DNA of 64,000 bases from Phenylobacterium deserti. GTDB taxonomy: Bacteria > Pseudomonadota > Alphaproteobacteria > Caulobacterales > Caulobacteraceae. The stretch covers positions 806,001 through 870,000 of the forward strand of contig NZ_QFYR01000001.1 in NCBI RefSeq assembly GCF_003254705.1. The letters run 5' to 3'. The translations under genes were made by a program, and so were the position numbers. Of the stretch, positions 35,716-44,663 are shown one piece after another; the stretch's first letter is position 1; each line of letters opens with the position of its first letter. The notes under the pieces are model-generated. The model was given only the letters and a program-made list of their open reading frames with translations, had not been told where the DNA came from and ran no database searches.

Positions 35716-36015
35716 ATGGCAACCACGTCACCCCCATCGAGCGTCGTACGGCTCTCACAGGTCCTGGACCTGAACGCCGCGACCCCGCTCGCCAACGAAC
35801 TTCTGGCCCTCCGGGGCCAGACCCTCGAGGTGGACGCGTCCGCCGTGGAGCGGTTGGGCGCCCAGTGCCTGCAGGTGCTGCTGTCGGCGCGGGCCACCTG
35901 GGAGGCCGACGGCGCAGCCTTCGCCTTGGTTAGTCCGTCTTCAGAATTTGAGTCCACTCTCGCCCTGCTTGGGGCGCCTCTTGAGCAGTATTTCCAACCC
36001 GTGGAGCTCGCATGA
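35716..36015 (+). CDS. STAS-domain chemotaxis protein (cheX position)
   Basis: A 99-residue protein with an STAS-like fold: short strand VVRLSQVLDL, then LANELLALRGQTLEVDASAVERLGAQCLQVLLSARATW with the conserved acidic strand-loop, then FALVSPSSEFESTLALLGA. STAS domains bind nucleotides or partner proteins in anti-sigma and chemoreceptor-linked systems. It lies 8 nt after mcpA and overlaps the following cheY start (ATGA at 36012-36015). In the Caulobacter cluster the gene in this position is called cheX, although this product is not the CheX phosphatase fold. Function unknown; probably a structural or adaptor component of the array. Confidence 0.72.
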   Translation: MATTSPPSSVVRLSQVLDLNAATPLANELLALRGQTLEVDASAVERLGAQCLQVLLSARATWEADGAAFALVSPSSEFESTLALLGAPLEQYFQPVELA

Positions 36016-36377
36016 GCAAGACCATCCTGACGGTCGATGACTCCCGCACCATGCGCGACATGCTGCGCATGGCCCTCGTCGACGCCGGCTTCAAAGTCGT
36101 GCAGGCCGAAGACGGCGTGCATGGCCTGGAGGTCCTGGCGGGCGAGACGCCCGACGTGATCATCACCGACATCAACATGCCGCGCATGGACGGCTACGGC
36201 TTCATCGAAGGCGTTCGCGCCGACCCGAAGCATCGCGCCGTGCCGATCCTGGTGCTGTCCACCGAGTCCTCGCCCGAGAAGAAGATGCGGGCTCGCGACG
36301 CGGGAGCGACCGGCTGGATCGTGAAGCCATTCAATTCCGAGAAGCTGGTGGACGCAATCCGCCGCGTGGCCGCCTAA
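36012..36377 (+). CDS. cheYI: response regulator CheY (first of three)
   Basis: A 121-residue single-domain receiver. The acidic pair is in ILTVDDSRTMRDML (residues 8-9), the phosphoacceptor in DVIITDINMPRMDGYGF, the conserved Thr/Ser in VLSTESSP, and the Lys in WIVKPFNSEKL. All canonical phosphorylation residues are present, so it can accept phosphate from CheA. Its ATG overlaps the preceding STAS gene stop. It is expected to carry the signal to the flagellar motor or act as a phosphate sink; three CheY-like proteins share the operon, so the roles cannot be assigned from sequence. Confidence 0.94.
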   Translation: MSKTILTVDDSRTMRDMLRMALVDAGFKVVQAEDGVHGLEVLAGETPDVIITDINMPRMDGYGFIEGVRADPKHRAVPILVLSTESSPEKKMRARDAGATGWIVKPFNSEKLVDAIRRVAA

Positions 36378-36395
36378 AACAGAGGTACTGCGTCC

Positions 36396-38678
36396 ATGGA
36401 CCCGATGGCGGAGATCAAGGCCACCTTCTTCCAGGAGTGCGAGGAACAGCTCGTCGAACTGGAAAGCGGCCTGCTGGCGATGGATGCCGGCGATGACAGC
36501 AGCGAAACCGTCAACGCCGTCTTCCGCGCCGTGCACTCGGTGAAGGGCGGCGCCGGGGCCTTCGGCCTCGACGATCTCGTGCACTTCGCCCACGTCTTCG
36601 AGACCACCCTGGACGAGGTCCGGGCCGGACGCCTCGCCGCCACCGCCGAGGTGGTGAAGCCCATGCTGCGGGCCGCCGACATCCTGGCGGACCTGGTTCG
36701 CGCCGCCCGCGACGGCGGCTTCGTCGACCCGGCGCGCTGCGAAACCAGCTCGGCCGAGCTGAAGAAGATCACCGGCATCGAGGACACGGCCGCCGCCGAC
36801 GACGACGGCATGGACGGCCTGGTGTTCCAGCCGATGCAGGTGGCCCTGCCGCCGATCGGCGACGCCCCGGCCTCCGGCGCGCCGGACCTGGACATCGCGG
36901 CCCTGCTGGCCGCCGCCCAGCCGGAGCCCGAACCCGCCCCGGCCGAGCCCGGCGGCTGGACGCTCACCTTCAAGCCGAAGGCCGAGCTCTACAAGAAAGC
37001 CAATGAGACCGTCCTGCTGCTGCGTGAACTGGCGCGGCTGGGCGACGTGGAAGTCGAGCTGGACGCCAGCGAGCTGCCGCTGCTGCCGCACCTCGACCCC
37101 GAAGGCTCCTATCTGTCATGGAACATCAAGGTCCGCGGCCCGGCGCCGGAAGGCGACATCCGCGAAGTGTTCGACTTCGTGGAAAGCGACTGCGACCTGA
37201 CGGTGGCGCCGATCGGGGCGGAGGGCGAGGACGCGTCCGGCCTGAGCGCCGATGACGTGGCCGCCATCGCCTCGGCCGAGGCCGAACTGGACATCGCCGC
37301 CCTGATCAGCCGGGCGCAAGGCGGGATCGCCGAGACGTCCGAGCCCGTAGGGCAAAGCTCCGAGCAGCAACCGGCCCCGGTGATCGCGCCGGCCCCGGCC
37401 GCGCCCGTCGCCGCTGCGCCTGCGCCAGCGCCGGCAGCCGCCGCCCCGCCGGAAGGCCGCGAAGCCAAGGCCGCGGCCGCCGCAGCCACCATCCGGGTCG
37501 ACCTCGACCGCGTCGACCGGGTCATCGACCTGGTGGGCGAACTGGTGATCAACCAGGCCATGCTGGCCCAGCGCGTGACCGAAGCAGGCATGGCGCGGGC
37601 CTCCAGCGTGGCCGTCGGCCTGGACGAGCTCGAGCAACTGACGCGCGAGATCCAGGACAGCGTCATGGCCATGCGCGCCCAGCCGGTGAAATCGGTGTTC
37701 CAGCGCATGCCGCGCCTGGTTCGCGAAGTCGCCGCCGTGGTGGGCAAGCAGGTCCGCCTGGTCACCGACGGCGAAGGCACCGAGGTCGACAAGACGGTCA
37801 TCGAACGCCTGACCGACCCGCTGACCCACATGATCCGCAACGCGATCGACCACGGGCTGGAAAGCCCGGAGAAGCGCATCGCCGCCGGCAAGAACCCCGA
37901 GGGGGTGGTGCGCCTGTCCGCCCTGCACCGCTCGGGCCGCATCGTGATCGAAGTCGCCGACGACGGCGGCGGCATCAACCGCGAGCGGGTCAAGAACATC
38001 GCCATCGAGAAGGGTCTGATCGCCGCGGACGCCGCGCTGACGGACGAAGAGATCGACAACCTGATCTTCCTGCCCGGCTTCTCCACCGCCGCGACGATCT
38101 CCGACATCTCGGGCCGCGGCGTCGGCATGGACGTGGTGAAGCGCTCGATCCAGGAACTGGGCGGCCGCATCTCCATCAGCTCGCGCCCGGGCCTCGGCTC
38201 GACCTTCACCATGAGCCTGCCGCTGACCCTGGCGGTTCTGGACGGCATGGTGGTCACCGCGGGCCAGCAGACGCTGGTGGCGCCGCTGACGGCCATCGTC
38301 GAAACCCTGCAGCCCCGTCGGGCGGACGTCAGCAACCTGGGCGACGGCGCCCGGGTGATCTCGATCCGCGGCTCCTACGTGCCGCTGGTGGATGTGGGCC
38401 TGTCGCTGGGCTACCGCAGCGAGCCGCTGGACGCCGAACAGGGCGTGGCCCTGCTGATCGAAGGCGAAGGCGGCCGCCGCGCGGTGCTGCTGGTGGACGC
38501 CATCCAGGGCCAGCGCCAGGTGGTGATCAAGAGCCTGGAAGCCAACTACCGCCGTGTGCCCGGCATCGCCGCGGCCACCATCCTGGGCGACGGCCGCGTC
38601 GCCCTGATCCTCGACATCGACGCCCTGGTGGCCGCCTCCCGCGGCACCGAGGCGCCGCGCATGCTGCAAGCCGGATGA
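36396..38678 (+). CDS. cheA: chemotaxis histidine kinase CheA
   Basis: Sensor kinase of the chemosensory array, 760 residues. The P1 HPt domain is at the N-terminus, with the phosphorylated His in [16 protein letters not shown]2-like CheY-docking domain (about residues 185-265) lies between acidic, Ala/Pro-rich linkers. The dimerisation and HATPase domains show [16 protein letters not shown] (N box), VADDGGGI (G1), FLPGFSTA and [11 protein letters not shown] (G2). The C-terminal P5/CheW-like regulatory domain begins near [13 protein letters not shown]. Start ATG 36396 is 18 nt after cheYI. Its TGA overlaps the cheW start. Confidence 0.96.
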   Translation: MDPMAEIKATFFQECEEQLVELESGLLAMDAGDDSSETVNAVFRAVHSVKGGAGAFGLDDLVHFAHVFETTLDEVRAGRLAATAEVVKPMLRAADILADLVRAARDGGFVDPARCETSSAELKKITGIEDTAAADDDGMDGLVFQPMQVALPPIGDAPASGAPDLDIAALLAAAQPEPEPAPAEPGGWTLTFKPKAELYKKANETVLLLRELARLGDVEVELDASELPLLPHLDPEGSYLSWNIKVRGPAPEGDIREVFDFVESDCDLTVAPIGAEGEDASGLSADDVAAIASAEAELDIAALISRAQGGIAETSEPVGQSSEQQPAPVIAPAPAAPVAAAPAPAPAAAAPPEGREAKAAAAAATIRVDLDRVDRVIDLVGELVINQAMLAQRVTEAGMARASSVAVGLDELEQLTREIQDSVMAMRAQPVKSVFQRMPRLVREVAAVVGKQVRLVTDGEGTEVDKTVIERLTDPLTHMIRNAIDHGLESPEKRIAAGKNPEGVVRLSALHRSGRIVIEVADDGGGINRERVKNIAIEKGLIAADAALTDEEIDNLIFLPGFSTAATISDISGRGVGMDVVKRSIQELGGRISISSRPGLGSTFTMSLPLTLAVLDGMVVTAGQQTLVAPLTAIVETLQPRRADVSNLGDGARVISIRGSYVPLVDVGLSLGYRSEPLDAEQGVALLIEGEGGRRAVLLVDAIQGQRQVVIKSLEANYRRVPGIAAATILGDGRVALILDIDALVAASRGTEAPRMLQAG

Positions 38679-39166
38679 ACGTCCTAGGGATGACTCAGAT
38701 GAGCGATCCACTCACCCACGCCGGCATGGGCCGGGAGCTGATCTCCTTCCGCATCGGCAGCCAGGAATTCTGCGTGGACATCATGGATGTCCGCGAGATC
38801 CGCGGCTGGACGCCGGCCACCGCCCTGCCCCAGGCGCCGCCCTTCGTGCGCGGCGTGATCAACCTGCGCGGCGCGGTTCTGCCGATCGTCGACCTGGGCT
38901 CGCGACTGGGCCTCGGCCAGGCCGACCCGACCGCCCGACACGTGATCATCGTGGCCCAGGTGCAGAACCAGATCGTCGGACTGCTGGTCGATGCGGTCTC
39001 CGACATCCTCACGGTCACGGACGACATGATCCAGCCGACCCCGGACGTGGCGTCGGAGATGGTGCGCAACTTCGTGCGCGGCTTGCTGGCGATCGACGGA
39101 CGCATGGTCTCGTTCATCAGCCTCGATCGGGTTCTGCCTGAGAAAGACCTCGAAGTCGCAGCATGA
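38675..39166 (+). CDS. cheW: chemotaxis coupling protein CheW
   Basis: Adaptor linking MCPs to CheA. The SH3-like CheW fold is recognised from [22 protein letters not shown], then [26 protein letters not shown], and [20 protein letters not shown]. The protein may begin at ATG 38675 (overlapping the cheA stop), 38690 or 38699; the family core begins near residue 18 in any case. At about 155 residues it is normal length. It is translationally linked to both neighbours: its stop overlaps the cheR start (ATGA at 39163-39166). Confidence 0.95.
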   Translation: MNVLGMTQMSDPLTHAGMGRELISFRIGSQEFCVDIMDVREIRGWTPATALPQAPPFVRGVINLRGAVLPIVDLGSRLGLGQADPTARHVIIVAQVQNQIVGLLVDAVSDILTVTDDMIQPTPDVASEMVRNFVRGLLAIDGRMVSFISLDRVLPEKDLEVAA

Positions 39167-40044
39167 CCTCGCCGCCCACCATGACTGCACGAGAGGACCG
39201 GCGCGAACGGCTGGTCGACGGCGAATTCCTGTTCACCGCCGACGACTTCCGGGCGATCGCGGCGACCCTGCACGACGCCGCCGGCATCGCGCTGCCGGAC
39301 TCCAAGGCGACCCTGGTCTATTCGCGCCTGGCCAAGCGCCTGCGCGCCCTCGGCCTGGAAAACTTCCGCGACTACTGCGCCCTGGTGCAGGGGGCCGACG
39401 GCCTCGACGAGCGCCAGCAGATGATCGTGGCGCTGACCACCAACGTCACCCGCTTCTTCCGCGAGCCGCACCACTTCGAGCACCTGAAGAGCCAGGTGCT
39501 GCCGCCCCTGCTGAACGCCGCCCGCCGCGGCGGCAGCGTGCGGATCTGGTCGGCCGGCTGCTCCAACGGGCAGGAGCCCTACTCCATCGCCCTGACGATC
39601 CTGTCGATGATGCCGGAAGCGCCGGAGCACGACATCCGCATCCTGGCCACCGACATCGACACCCAGATGCTGGCCGAGGGCCGGGCGGGCGTCTACGGCG
39701 CCTCCGTCATGGCGCCGGTGCCAGGCGAGATGCGCGCGCGCTGGTTCGAGCGCGAAGGCGACCGCTGGCGCGCGTCCGAGCCGCTGCGCAAGCTGGTGGT
39801 GTTCAACGAGCTGAACCTGATGGGCCAGTGGCCCATGAAGAAGCAGTTCAACGCCATCTTCTGCCGCAACGTGGTGATCTATTTCGAGGAAGCGACGCAG
39901 GCGCGCGTGTTCTCGCGCTTCCTGCCGCTGATGGCGCCCGACGCACGGCTCTACATCGGCCATTCGGAGCGGATCACCGGCGAAGCCGCCGACCGCCTCG
40001 ACACCGACGGCGTCACCACCTACCGCATGCGAGCCGGCCGATGA
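39163..40044 (+). CDS. cheR: chemoreceptor methyltransferase CheR
   Basis: SAM-dependent glutamate O-methyltransferase that methylates MCP helices for adaptation. N-terminal helical domain (to about residue 95) with [16 protein letters not shown] and the arginine-rich [11 protein letters not shown], then SAM-binding [16 protein letters not shown] and [11 protein letters not shown]. The acceptor motif [13 protein letters not shown] is near residue 230. The 293-residue length is normal. It can use the DTWEEF tail of the receptor as a tether. Its stop overlaps the cheB ATG (ATGA at 40041-40044). Confidence 0.95.
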   Translation: MTSPPTMTAREDRRERLVDGEFLFTADDFRAIAATLHDAAGIALPDSKATLVYSRLAKRLRALGLENFRDYCALVQGADGLDERQQMIVALTTNVTRFFREPHHFEHLKSQVLPPLLNAARRGGSVRIWSAGCSNGQEPYSIALTILSMMPEAPEHDIRILATDIDTQMLAEGRAGVYGASVMAPVPGEMRARWFEREGDRWRASEPLRKLVVFNELNLMGQWPMKKQFNAIFCRNVVIYFEEATQARVFSRFLPLMAPDARLYIGHSERITGEAADRLDTDGVTTYRMRAGR

Positions 40045-41063
40045 TCCGGGCGCTTATCGTCGATGACTCCGCCACCATGCGGAGCCTTATTTCCGCGGTG
40101 CTGTCGCGCGATCCCGAGATCGAGGTCGTCGGCCAGGCCGGCGATCCTTTCGAGGCGCGCGAGGCGATCAAGCAGCTCAATCCCGACGTCATCACCCTCG
40201 ACGTCGAGATGCCGAACATGAACGGCATCGAGTTCCTCGAGAAGATCATGCGCCTGCGGCCGATGCCGGTGGTCATGGTCTCGACCCTGACGGTGAAGGG
40301 CGCCGAGGCGACTTTGGCCGCCCTGGAGCTCGGCGCCATCGACTGCATCGCCAAGCCGTCGACCGGAGGCCTGGAAGGCTTCCGCGAGCTGCCCGAGAAG
40401 GTGAAGGCCGCCGCCCGCGCTCGGGTTCGCCCGCTGCGCACCACGCCCGCCGCGGCCGCACCGGCGCCCCTGGAAGCGCCCGACGACCGGCTGATCGCCA
40501 TCGGCTCGTCCACAGGAGGCGTCGAGGCCCTGATCACCGTTCTGAGCCGCTTCCCGGCGAACTGCCCGCCCGTCGTGGTGACGCAGCACATGCCCGCGAC
40601 CTTCACGAAGAGCTTCGCCGAGCGGCTGGACCGCCTGTGCCAGCCCAAGGTGGAGGAGGCCTACGAAGGCGCCCCCATCGAGCCGGGCCGCATCTACATC
40701 GCCGCCGGCGGGCCGGCCCACCTGGAAGTCGCCGGCCGCGGCCGGATGTACTGCCGGGTGCAGCCCGGCGAGCCGGTCAACGGCCACCGTCCCTCCGTGG
40801 ACGTCCTGTTCCGCTCCGTCGCCAAGGTGGCGGGCGCGCGCGCTGTCGGCGCCATCCTGACGGGCATGGGTCGCGACGGCGCCCAAGGCCTGCTGGAGAT
40901 GCGCCAGGCCGGCGCCCGCACCATCGGCCAGGACGAGTCCAGCTCCGTCGTCTACGGCATGCCCAAGGCCGCCTTCGAGCTCGGCGCGGTCGAGCGGCAG
41001 GCGCCCCTTGAGCGCATCGCCGCGGAACTCCTGAAAGCCCCCAACCCGATCGAGAGAGTCTGA
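40041..41063 (+). CDS. cheB: chemoreceptor methylesterase/glutamine deamidase CheB
   Basis: Phosphorylation-activated esterase that removes methyl groups from MCPs. From the ATG at 40041 the N-terminal receiver has [14 protein letters not shown], the phosphoacceptor in [10 protein letters not shown], Ser/Thr in STLTVKG and Lys in CIAKPS. A linker rich in Ala/Pro leads to the C-terminal esterase with the catalytic Ser in [11 protein letters not shown], His in [13 protein letters not shown], and Asp in [12 protein letters not shown]. 340 residues. The stop overlaps the next cheY start by one base. Confidence 0.95.
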   Translation: MIRALIVDDSATMRSLISAVLSRDPEIEVVGQAGDPFEAREAIKQLNPDVITLDVEMPNMNGIEFLEKIMRLRPMPVVMVSTLTVKGAEATLAALELGAIDCIAKPSTGGLEGFRELPEKVKAAARARVRPLRTTPAAAAPAPLEAPDDRLIAIGSSTGGVEALITVLSRFPANCPPVVVTQHMPATFTKSFAERLDRLCQPKVEEAYEGAPIEPGRIYIAAGGPAHLEVAGRGRMYCRVQPGEPVNGHRPSVDVLFRSVAKVAGARAVGAILTGMGRDGAQGLLEMRQAGARTIGQDESSSVVYGMPKAAFELGAVERQAPLERIAAELLKAPNPIERV

Positions 41064-41452
41064 TGCCTGCTGCGGCTTCCATCAGCGTCGTCGTCGTCGA
41101 CGACCAGCAAACCATGCGCTCTCTGGTGCGCACCGGTCTCCAGCAGCTTGGCTTCAAGGACATCCGCGAAGCCGGCGACGGGGAAGCGGGCCTGCGCCAG
41201 GTGCTCACCGGCACCACCCATCTGGTGATCTCGGACTTCAACATGCCCAAGCTGGATGGCCTGGGCCTGCTCCGGGCCATCCGCAGCCATGAGCCGATCC
41301 GCGGCACCGCCTTCATCATGCTCACCGGCCGCGCCGACAAGGAGCTGGTGCAGCGGGCGGTGCAGTTCGGGGTCAACAACTACCTGGTGAAGCCCTTCAC
41401 CGTGGCGCAGCTCAAGGAGAAGATCGAAGCGGTCTTCGGTCCGCTCACGTGA
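41063..41452 (+). CDS. cheYII: response regulator CheY (second of three)
   Basis: A 129-residue single-domain receiver with all catalytic residues: SVVVVDDQQTMRSL (acidic pair), LVISDFNMPKLDGLGLL (phosphoacceptor), IMLTGRAD (Thr), NYLVKPFT (Lys). In sequence it resembles the flagellar-motor-binding CheY of enteric type more than the other two do, which suggests it may be the main motor switch regulator; that is inference. It overlaps the cheB stop and its own stop overlaps the cheD GTG start at 41449. Confidence 0.93.
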   Translation: MPAAASISVVVVDDQQTMRSLVRTGLQQLGFKDIREAGDGEAGLRQVLTGTTHLVISDFNMPKLDGLGLLRAIRSHEPIRGTAFIMLTGRADKELVQRAVQFGVNNYLVKPFTVAQLKEKIEAVFGPLT

Positions 41453-42009
41453 CGATGGTCGGGGGGCTTCAGCGTCTGGACGGCCTGCGGCCAATCCACG
41501 TGGTCCAGGGCGAGCAGTACGTCACCGATGATCCGGAGGCGGTGCTGACCACCATCCTGGGAAGCTGCGTGTCGGCGTGCATGCGCGATCCGCTCGCAGG
41601 CGTGGGCGGCATGAACCACTTCCTGCTGCCCGGCGCGCGCCCTGGGGAGACGGACTCCGTCCGCCACGGCGTCCACGCCATGGAGCTGTTGGTCAACGCC
41701 CTGCTGGGCCGCGGCGCGCGGCGCGAGCGGCTGGAGGTGAAGCTGTTCGGCGGCGCCCGGCTGATCAAGGGCCTGACGGACGTGGGCGCGCTGAACGCCG
41801 GCTTCGCCGAGGAGTTCGTCCGGCGCGAAGGCCTGCAGCACGTCGGCGGCTCGCTGCGCGGCGACAGCGGGCGGCGCATCCAGTACTGGCCCGGCAGCGG
41901 CAGAGCCCGGCAGGTCTTCCTGCCGAAGCAGGCCGAGGAACTGATCGCCATCGAGACGCGGACGCCCAAGCCCGCGCCGGCCCAAACCGGCGCCCTGGAG
42001 CTGTTCTAA
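41449..42009 (+). CDS. cheD: chemoreceptor glutamine deamidase CheD
   Basis: Converts receptor Gln to Glu and, with CheY-P, can act in adaptation feedback. The GTG at 41449 overlaps the preceding cheY. The catalytic cysteine is in TTILGSCVSACMRDP (near residue 45) and the histidine in GGMNHFLLPG; the Thr/Ser-containing strand KLFGGARLI follows. The 186-residue length fits the family, with a short Pro-rich C-terminal tail. Position between cheY and cheU is the Caulobacter order. Confidence 0.93.
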   Translation: MTMVGGLQRLDGLRPIHVVQGEQYVTDDPEAVLTTILGSCVSACMRDPLAGVGGMNHFLLPGARPGETDSVRHGVHAMELLVNALLGRGARRERLEVKLFGGARLIKGLTDVGALNAGFAEEFVRREGLQHVGGSLRGDSGRRIQYWPGSGRARQVFLPKQAEELIAIETRTPKPAPAQTGALELF

Positions 42010-42020
42010 GGAGATCCGTG

Positions 42021-42368
42021 ATGACCGCCGCCTCCGCCATGTCGGTCGCCCAGGCCATGGAAGCTTGCGCCAGCGAGCTTTCCGCCCTCGCGCGGCGGTG
42101 CGAGGCGCTGCAGCATCACCTTGCGCCGGCCCTGGAAGGAACAGCCCTGGTAGAGGAAGCCCAGGCGCTGGACCTGATGACCCAGACCCTGGGCGCGCTG
42201 GGCCACTACCTGTCGGCTCTGGCCGATGACGTACCGGCCGATGCGATGGTCGATCCCCGCGCGGCGGCGGCGGGCGTCACCCTGACGGATCTCGCCCATC
42301 GGCTGATCGGGCACGAGGCGCCTGGCGCAGGAGCGTCCGGCGACTTCGAGATGTTCGGGGGCGCCTGA
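42021..42368 (+). CDS. cheU: chemotaxis operon protein CheU (unknown function)
   Basis: A 115-residue acidic helical protein in the cheU slot of the Caulobacter-type cluster. The start ATG at 42021 follows AAGGAG and lies 11 nt after cheD; the open frame extends upstream but would run through cheD. The sequence is mostly alanine- and leucine-rich helices (AMEACASELSALARRCEALQ, QTLGALGHYLSALADD), with no recognised domain or catalytic motif. It could be a helical scaffold or a CheY/CheA-interacting protein. Its last bases overlap the start of the third cheY-like gene at 42368. Confidence 0.7.
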   Translation: MTAASAMSVAQAMEACASELSALARRCEALQHHLAPALEGTALVEEAQALDLMTQTLGALGHYLSALADDVPADAMVDPRAAAAGVTLTDLAHRLIGHEAPGAGASGDFEMFGGA

Positions 42369-42964
42369 TGAGCGGAACGGGCGAGCCACGGCTGAACCTG
42401 TCCAAGGCGACGGTTCTGCTGATCCAGAACAACCAAAGCGAACTGGACATCCTGGGCCAGGTCTTCATCGGCTTCGGCGTCAAGGCGATCCGCAAGTTCC
42501 TGCTGATCGACGAGGCGGAAGAGGCGGTGAAGCGCGCGCCGTTCGACCTGATCGTGGCCGACAGCGACATGGCCGACGGCGCCGGCTTCGACTTCGTCAG
42601 CCGGGTGCGCCGCATGGACGACAATCCCAACCGCCTGGCCCCTATCCTGCTGGTGTCGGGCCACACCCCGCCGAGCGTGGTGCTGCGGGCGCGGGACTCC
42701 GGCGCCAACTTCATTGTCGCCAAGCCGATCACCCCGAAGGTGATGTTCGACCGGGTGAGCTGGCTGGCGCGGGAAGAGCGCCAGTTCGTGGTCAGCGACA
42801 CCTACGCCGGCCCGGATCGGCGGCACAAGATGTTCGGCCCGCCGGTGGGCACCAAGGGCCGCCGCCACGACGACCTGTCCGCGGAGGTCGGCCGTGCGGT
42901 CGGCCCCGATCTTTCTCAGTCCGACATCGACGCGATGTTCAATCCGAAAAGGGCCACGGGGTGA
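42368..42964 (+). CDS. cheYIII: CheY-like receiver with degenerate acidic pocket and arginine-rich tail (CheYIII/CleA position)
   Basis: A 198-residue protein: receiver fold at about residues 14-135, then a 60-residue tail. The candidate phosphoacceptor Asp65 is in LIVADSDMADG and a Lys in IVAKPIT, but the usual Asp-Asp at the end of strand 1 is QNN (residues 20-22), so Mg2+ binding and phosphorylation are probably impaired. The tail GPDRRHKMFGPPVGTKGRRHDD is arginine-rich, like the tails of Caulobacter Cle proteins, CheY-like c-di-GMP effectors acting on the flagellar motor, one of which I recall being encoded in this same che position. It ends SDIDAMFN. Overlaps cheU and cheE. Confidence 0.8.
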   Translation: MSGTGEPRLNLSKATVLLIQNNQSELDILGQVFIGFGVKAIRKFLLIDEAEEAVKRAPFDLIVADSDMADGAGFDFVSRVRRMDDNPNRLAPILLVSGHTPPSVVLRARDSGANFIVAKPITPKVMFDRVSWLAREERQFVVSDTYAGPDRRHKMFGPPVGTKGRRHDDLSAEVGRAVGPDLSQSDIDAMFNPKRATG

Positions 42965-43422
42965 CCAAGGCCAACGTGTTCAAGTACGAAAACCGCCTGG
43001 CCAAGAGCCTGGTCACCAAGGGCGGCATGACCGCGTCGGAGGCGATCCGCACCGCCACCGCGGCCGTGGAGCAGGTGCGCCAGCCGACGCTGAACGAGAT
43101 CGACGCCACCTTGCGCGAGATCTACGAACTCGGCGAGCGCCTGCGGGCGGGGGCCGATCCCGAAGCCTTGCGGGCCATGTACGCGGCCGGCAACCGCGTC
43201 GTCGCCATGGCGGGCGTGTTCGGCCTGGCCGAGCTGGGGCAGGCTGCCTACAGCCTTTGCGAGCTGATCAGCCGCCTGCAGACCAGCGAGCGCCACAACT
43301 GGCGGATGATCGAAGTGCACCTGGACGGCCTGCGCCTGCTGCGGGCGCCGGATGAACACTCGCCAGAGCACCGCCAGGCGGTGTTGGCCGGCCTGCGTCA
43401 GGTCGCCACCAGCATCGGCTGA
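42961..43422 (+). CDS. cheE: chemotaxis operon protein CheE (unknown function)
   Basis: A 153-residue helical protein, the last gene of the cluster and a Caulobacter-type marker. It starts at a GTG overlapping the preceding stop (42961-42964). Hydrophobic and amphipathic helices form a four-helix-like pattern (GMTASEAIRTATAAVEQV, NEIDATLREIYELGERLRAG, GVFGLAELGQAAYSLCELI) reminiscent of an HPt fold, but no phosphorylatable His is placed where an HPt would have it. It may bind a CheY or CheA. Stop TGA at 43420-43422. Confidence 0.72.
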   Translation: MTKANVFKYENRLAKSLVTKGGMTASEAIRTATAAVEQVRQPTLNEIDATLREIYELGERLRAGADPEALRAMYAAGNRVVAMAGVFGLAELGQAAYSLCELISRLQTSERHNWRMIEVHLDGLRLLRAPDEHSPEHRQAVLAGLRQVATSIG

Positions 43423-43484
43423 GGCCAGGAACAGGACGGCTGGGGCGCCGGTTGAGCGAAAGGACGCTCACGGTGGAGACCCGC

Positions 43485-43646
43485 ATGCCGACCGACCCGG
43501 CCGAACCGAACCTGCCCCCGCAAGACGACAGCGCCGCCGGTGAGAACATCTGCCCGCAATGCAGCGGCAGCGGCCGCCTGGACGGTCAGCCTTGCCCGAC
43601 CTGCGACGGCACGGGCAAGGTGATGGAAGGCATCGGCGGCGGCTGA
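43485..43646 (+). CDS. minimal DnaJ-type zinc-finger protein, 53 residues
   Basis: A very short protein with one pair of CxxCxGxG motifs (CPQCSGSG, CPTCDGTG), the half-module of the DnaJ cysteine-rich domain that binds one Zn2+. The N-terminal half is acidic and Pro-rich and the C-terminus is Gly-rich; no J domain is present. I prefer the ATG at 43485, preceded by GGTGGAG, over the in-frame TTG at 43452. It follows cheE by 62 nt and precedes tRNA-Thr. It may be a chaperone accessory or an assembly factor; function unknown. Confidence 0.7.
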   Translation: MPTDPAEPNLPPQDDSAAGENICPQCSGSGRLDGQPCPTCDGTGKVMEGIGGG

Positions 43647-43667
43647 TCGCCGGCTAAGATCTGGGGA

Positions 43668-43692
43668 GAAAGGCCCGCCTTCCGGAGGAAGG
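43668..43692 (-). terminator. terminator candidate of tRNA-Thr
   Basis: Immediately 3' of the tRNA-Thr on the minus strand, CCTTCC and GGAAGG (43692-43687 and 43683-43678) are exact inverted repeats around TCC. An overlapping stem, AAGGC/GCCTT (43681-43670), is followed by TCT. Either could terminate the tRNA transcript; the T tract is short. Confidence 0.4.
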
Positions 43693-43693
43693 A

Positions 43694-43769
43694 TGGTGCC
43701 GCCTAGGTGACTCGAACACCTGACCTACGCATTACGAATGCGCCGCTCTACCGGCTGAGCTAAGGCGGC
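43694..43769 (-). tRNA. tRNA-Thr (CGT)
   Basis: Complete cloverleaf on the minus strand: acceptor GCCGCCT/AGGCGGC, D arm GCTC/GAGC, anticodon arm GCGCA/TGCGT with loop TTCGTAA, T arm AGGTG/CACCT with TTCGA, encoded CCA. Anticodon CGT reads ACG threonine codons. A hairpin terminator follows. Confidence 0.95.
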
Positions 43770-43900
43770 CCAATGGGCGTTTGCCGGATCGCGAACGGCG
43801 GGCCGGTCGCGAAGGCGGCCTATTTAGCGGGTCTTGAGGCGCTCGCCAAGCGCCGGCTGCGCATCCGCGACACCGAGGCTTTCCGACCGCGCGGACCGGC

Positions 43901-44605
43901 TCAGGACGCGGGGCTGATCAGGCTCAGAAGAGCCGCTTCCAGAGGATGCGGCGGGCTAAGGCGGCCTGCGAGCTTCACCCGCGTCAAGGGCTTGAGCACG
44001 TTCTTGGAAAGCCCGAGGGCTCGCAAGGTCGGGGTCGGTTGGGCCTTGAGCAGCTTTGCCAACACCTCGGCGGCGCGCGGCGAGTGGAGCAGGACGGTGT
44101 CGCAGCGCAGCAGTTCGGCAAGGCGCGCCTCGGCGATCTCGGCGGACACCGTCTCGTAGACGGTCAGCCGGCGGGCGGCGACGCCTTGGGCTTCCAGCGC
44201 GCCCACGAGGTCTCCCGCCAGATCCACCGCGCCGGGGTGGAGAACCGCCCCGCCGAGCTCGCTCTTACGCGCGGCGATGCTGCCCGCCAGGGCCGACACG
44301 TCGCCGTCGGAGGAGAGCACTGTCCGGAAACCAGCCTGCCGGGCGGCCTGGCCGGTGGCTGAGCCGACGGCGAACACCCGCAAGGAGCGGTCGCCGGAAA
44401 CATCGGTGAAGGCCCGCACGCCGTTGGCGCTGGTGAAGGCCAACGCTCCGACGCCGCTCAGATCCACGTCCACGTCGGCGAGATTGCGGACCAGAAGCAG
44501 CGGCTCGACCATCGCCGTGTGGCCCAGAGCTCGCACGCGCTCGGCGGTGAGATCCGCGCCCGGCTGAGCGCGGGTGATCCAGACTTGCTTGCGACGCCCC
44601 GCCAT
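43901..44605 (-). CDS. hemD: uroporphyrinogen-III synthase
   Basis: Cyclises hydroxymethylbilane to uroporphyrinogen III in tetrapyrrole biosynthesis. The family is poorly conserved, but the 234-residue protein shows the two-lobed pattern: ITRAQPGADLTAERVRALGH at the N-terminus, then ALAFTSANGVRAF, VFAVGSATGQAARQAGF, and VYETVSA, LLHSPRAAEVL near the second-lobe linker. Its position directly downstream of hemC on the same strand (58 nt gap) supports the call. Start ATG 44605. Confidence 0.88.
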   Translation of the reverse strand: MAGRRKQVWITRAQPGADLTAERVRALGHTAMVEPLLLVRNLADVDVDLSGVGALAFTSANGVRAFTDVSGDRSLRVFAVGSATGQAARQAGFRTVLSSDGDVSALAGSIAARKSELGGAVLHPGAVDLAGDLVGALEAQGVAARRLTVYETVSAEIAEARLAELLRCDTVLLHSPRAAEVLAKLLKAQPTPTLRALGLSKNVLKPLTRVKLAGRLSPPHPLEAALLSLISPAS

Positions 44606-44663
44606 GCGGCGACCCTTGTCACGCGAAAGTGGCTAAAGCATTGACCGCAACCTGAGGCGCCAG

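Noticed and set aside
43694-43769. tRNA-Thr and tRNA-Ala as integration sites
   Set aside because: No integrase, no repeated tRNA 3' end and no foreign-looking genes next to either tRNA.
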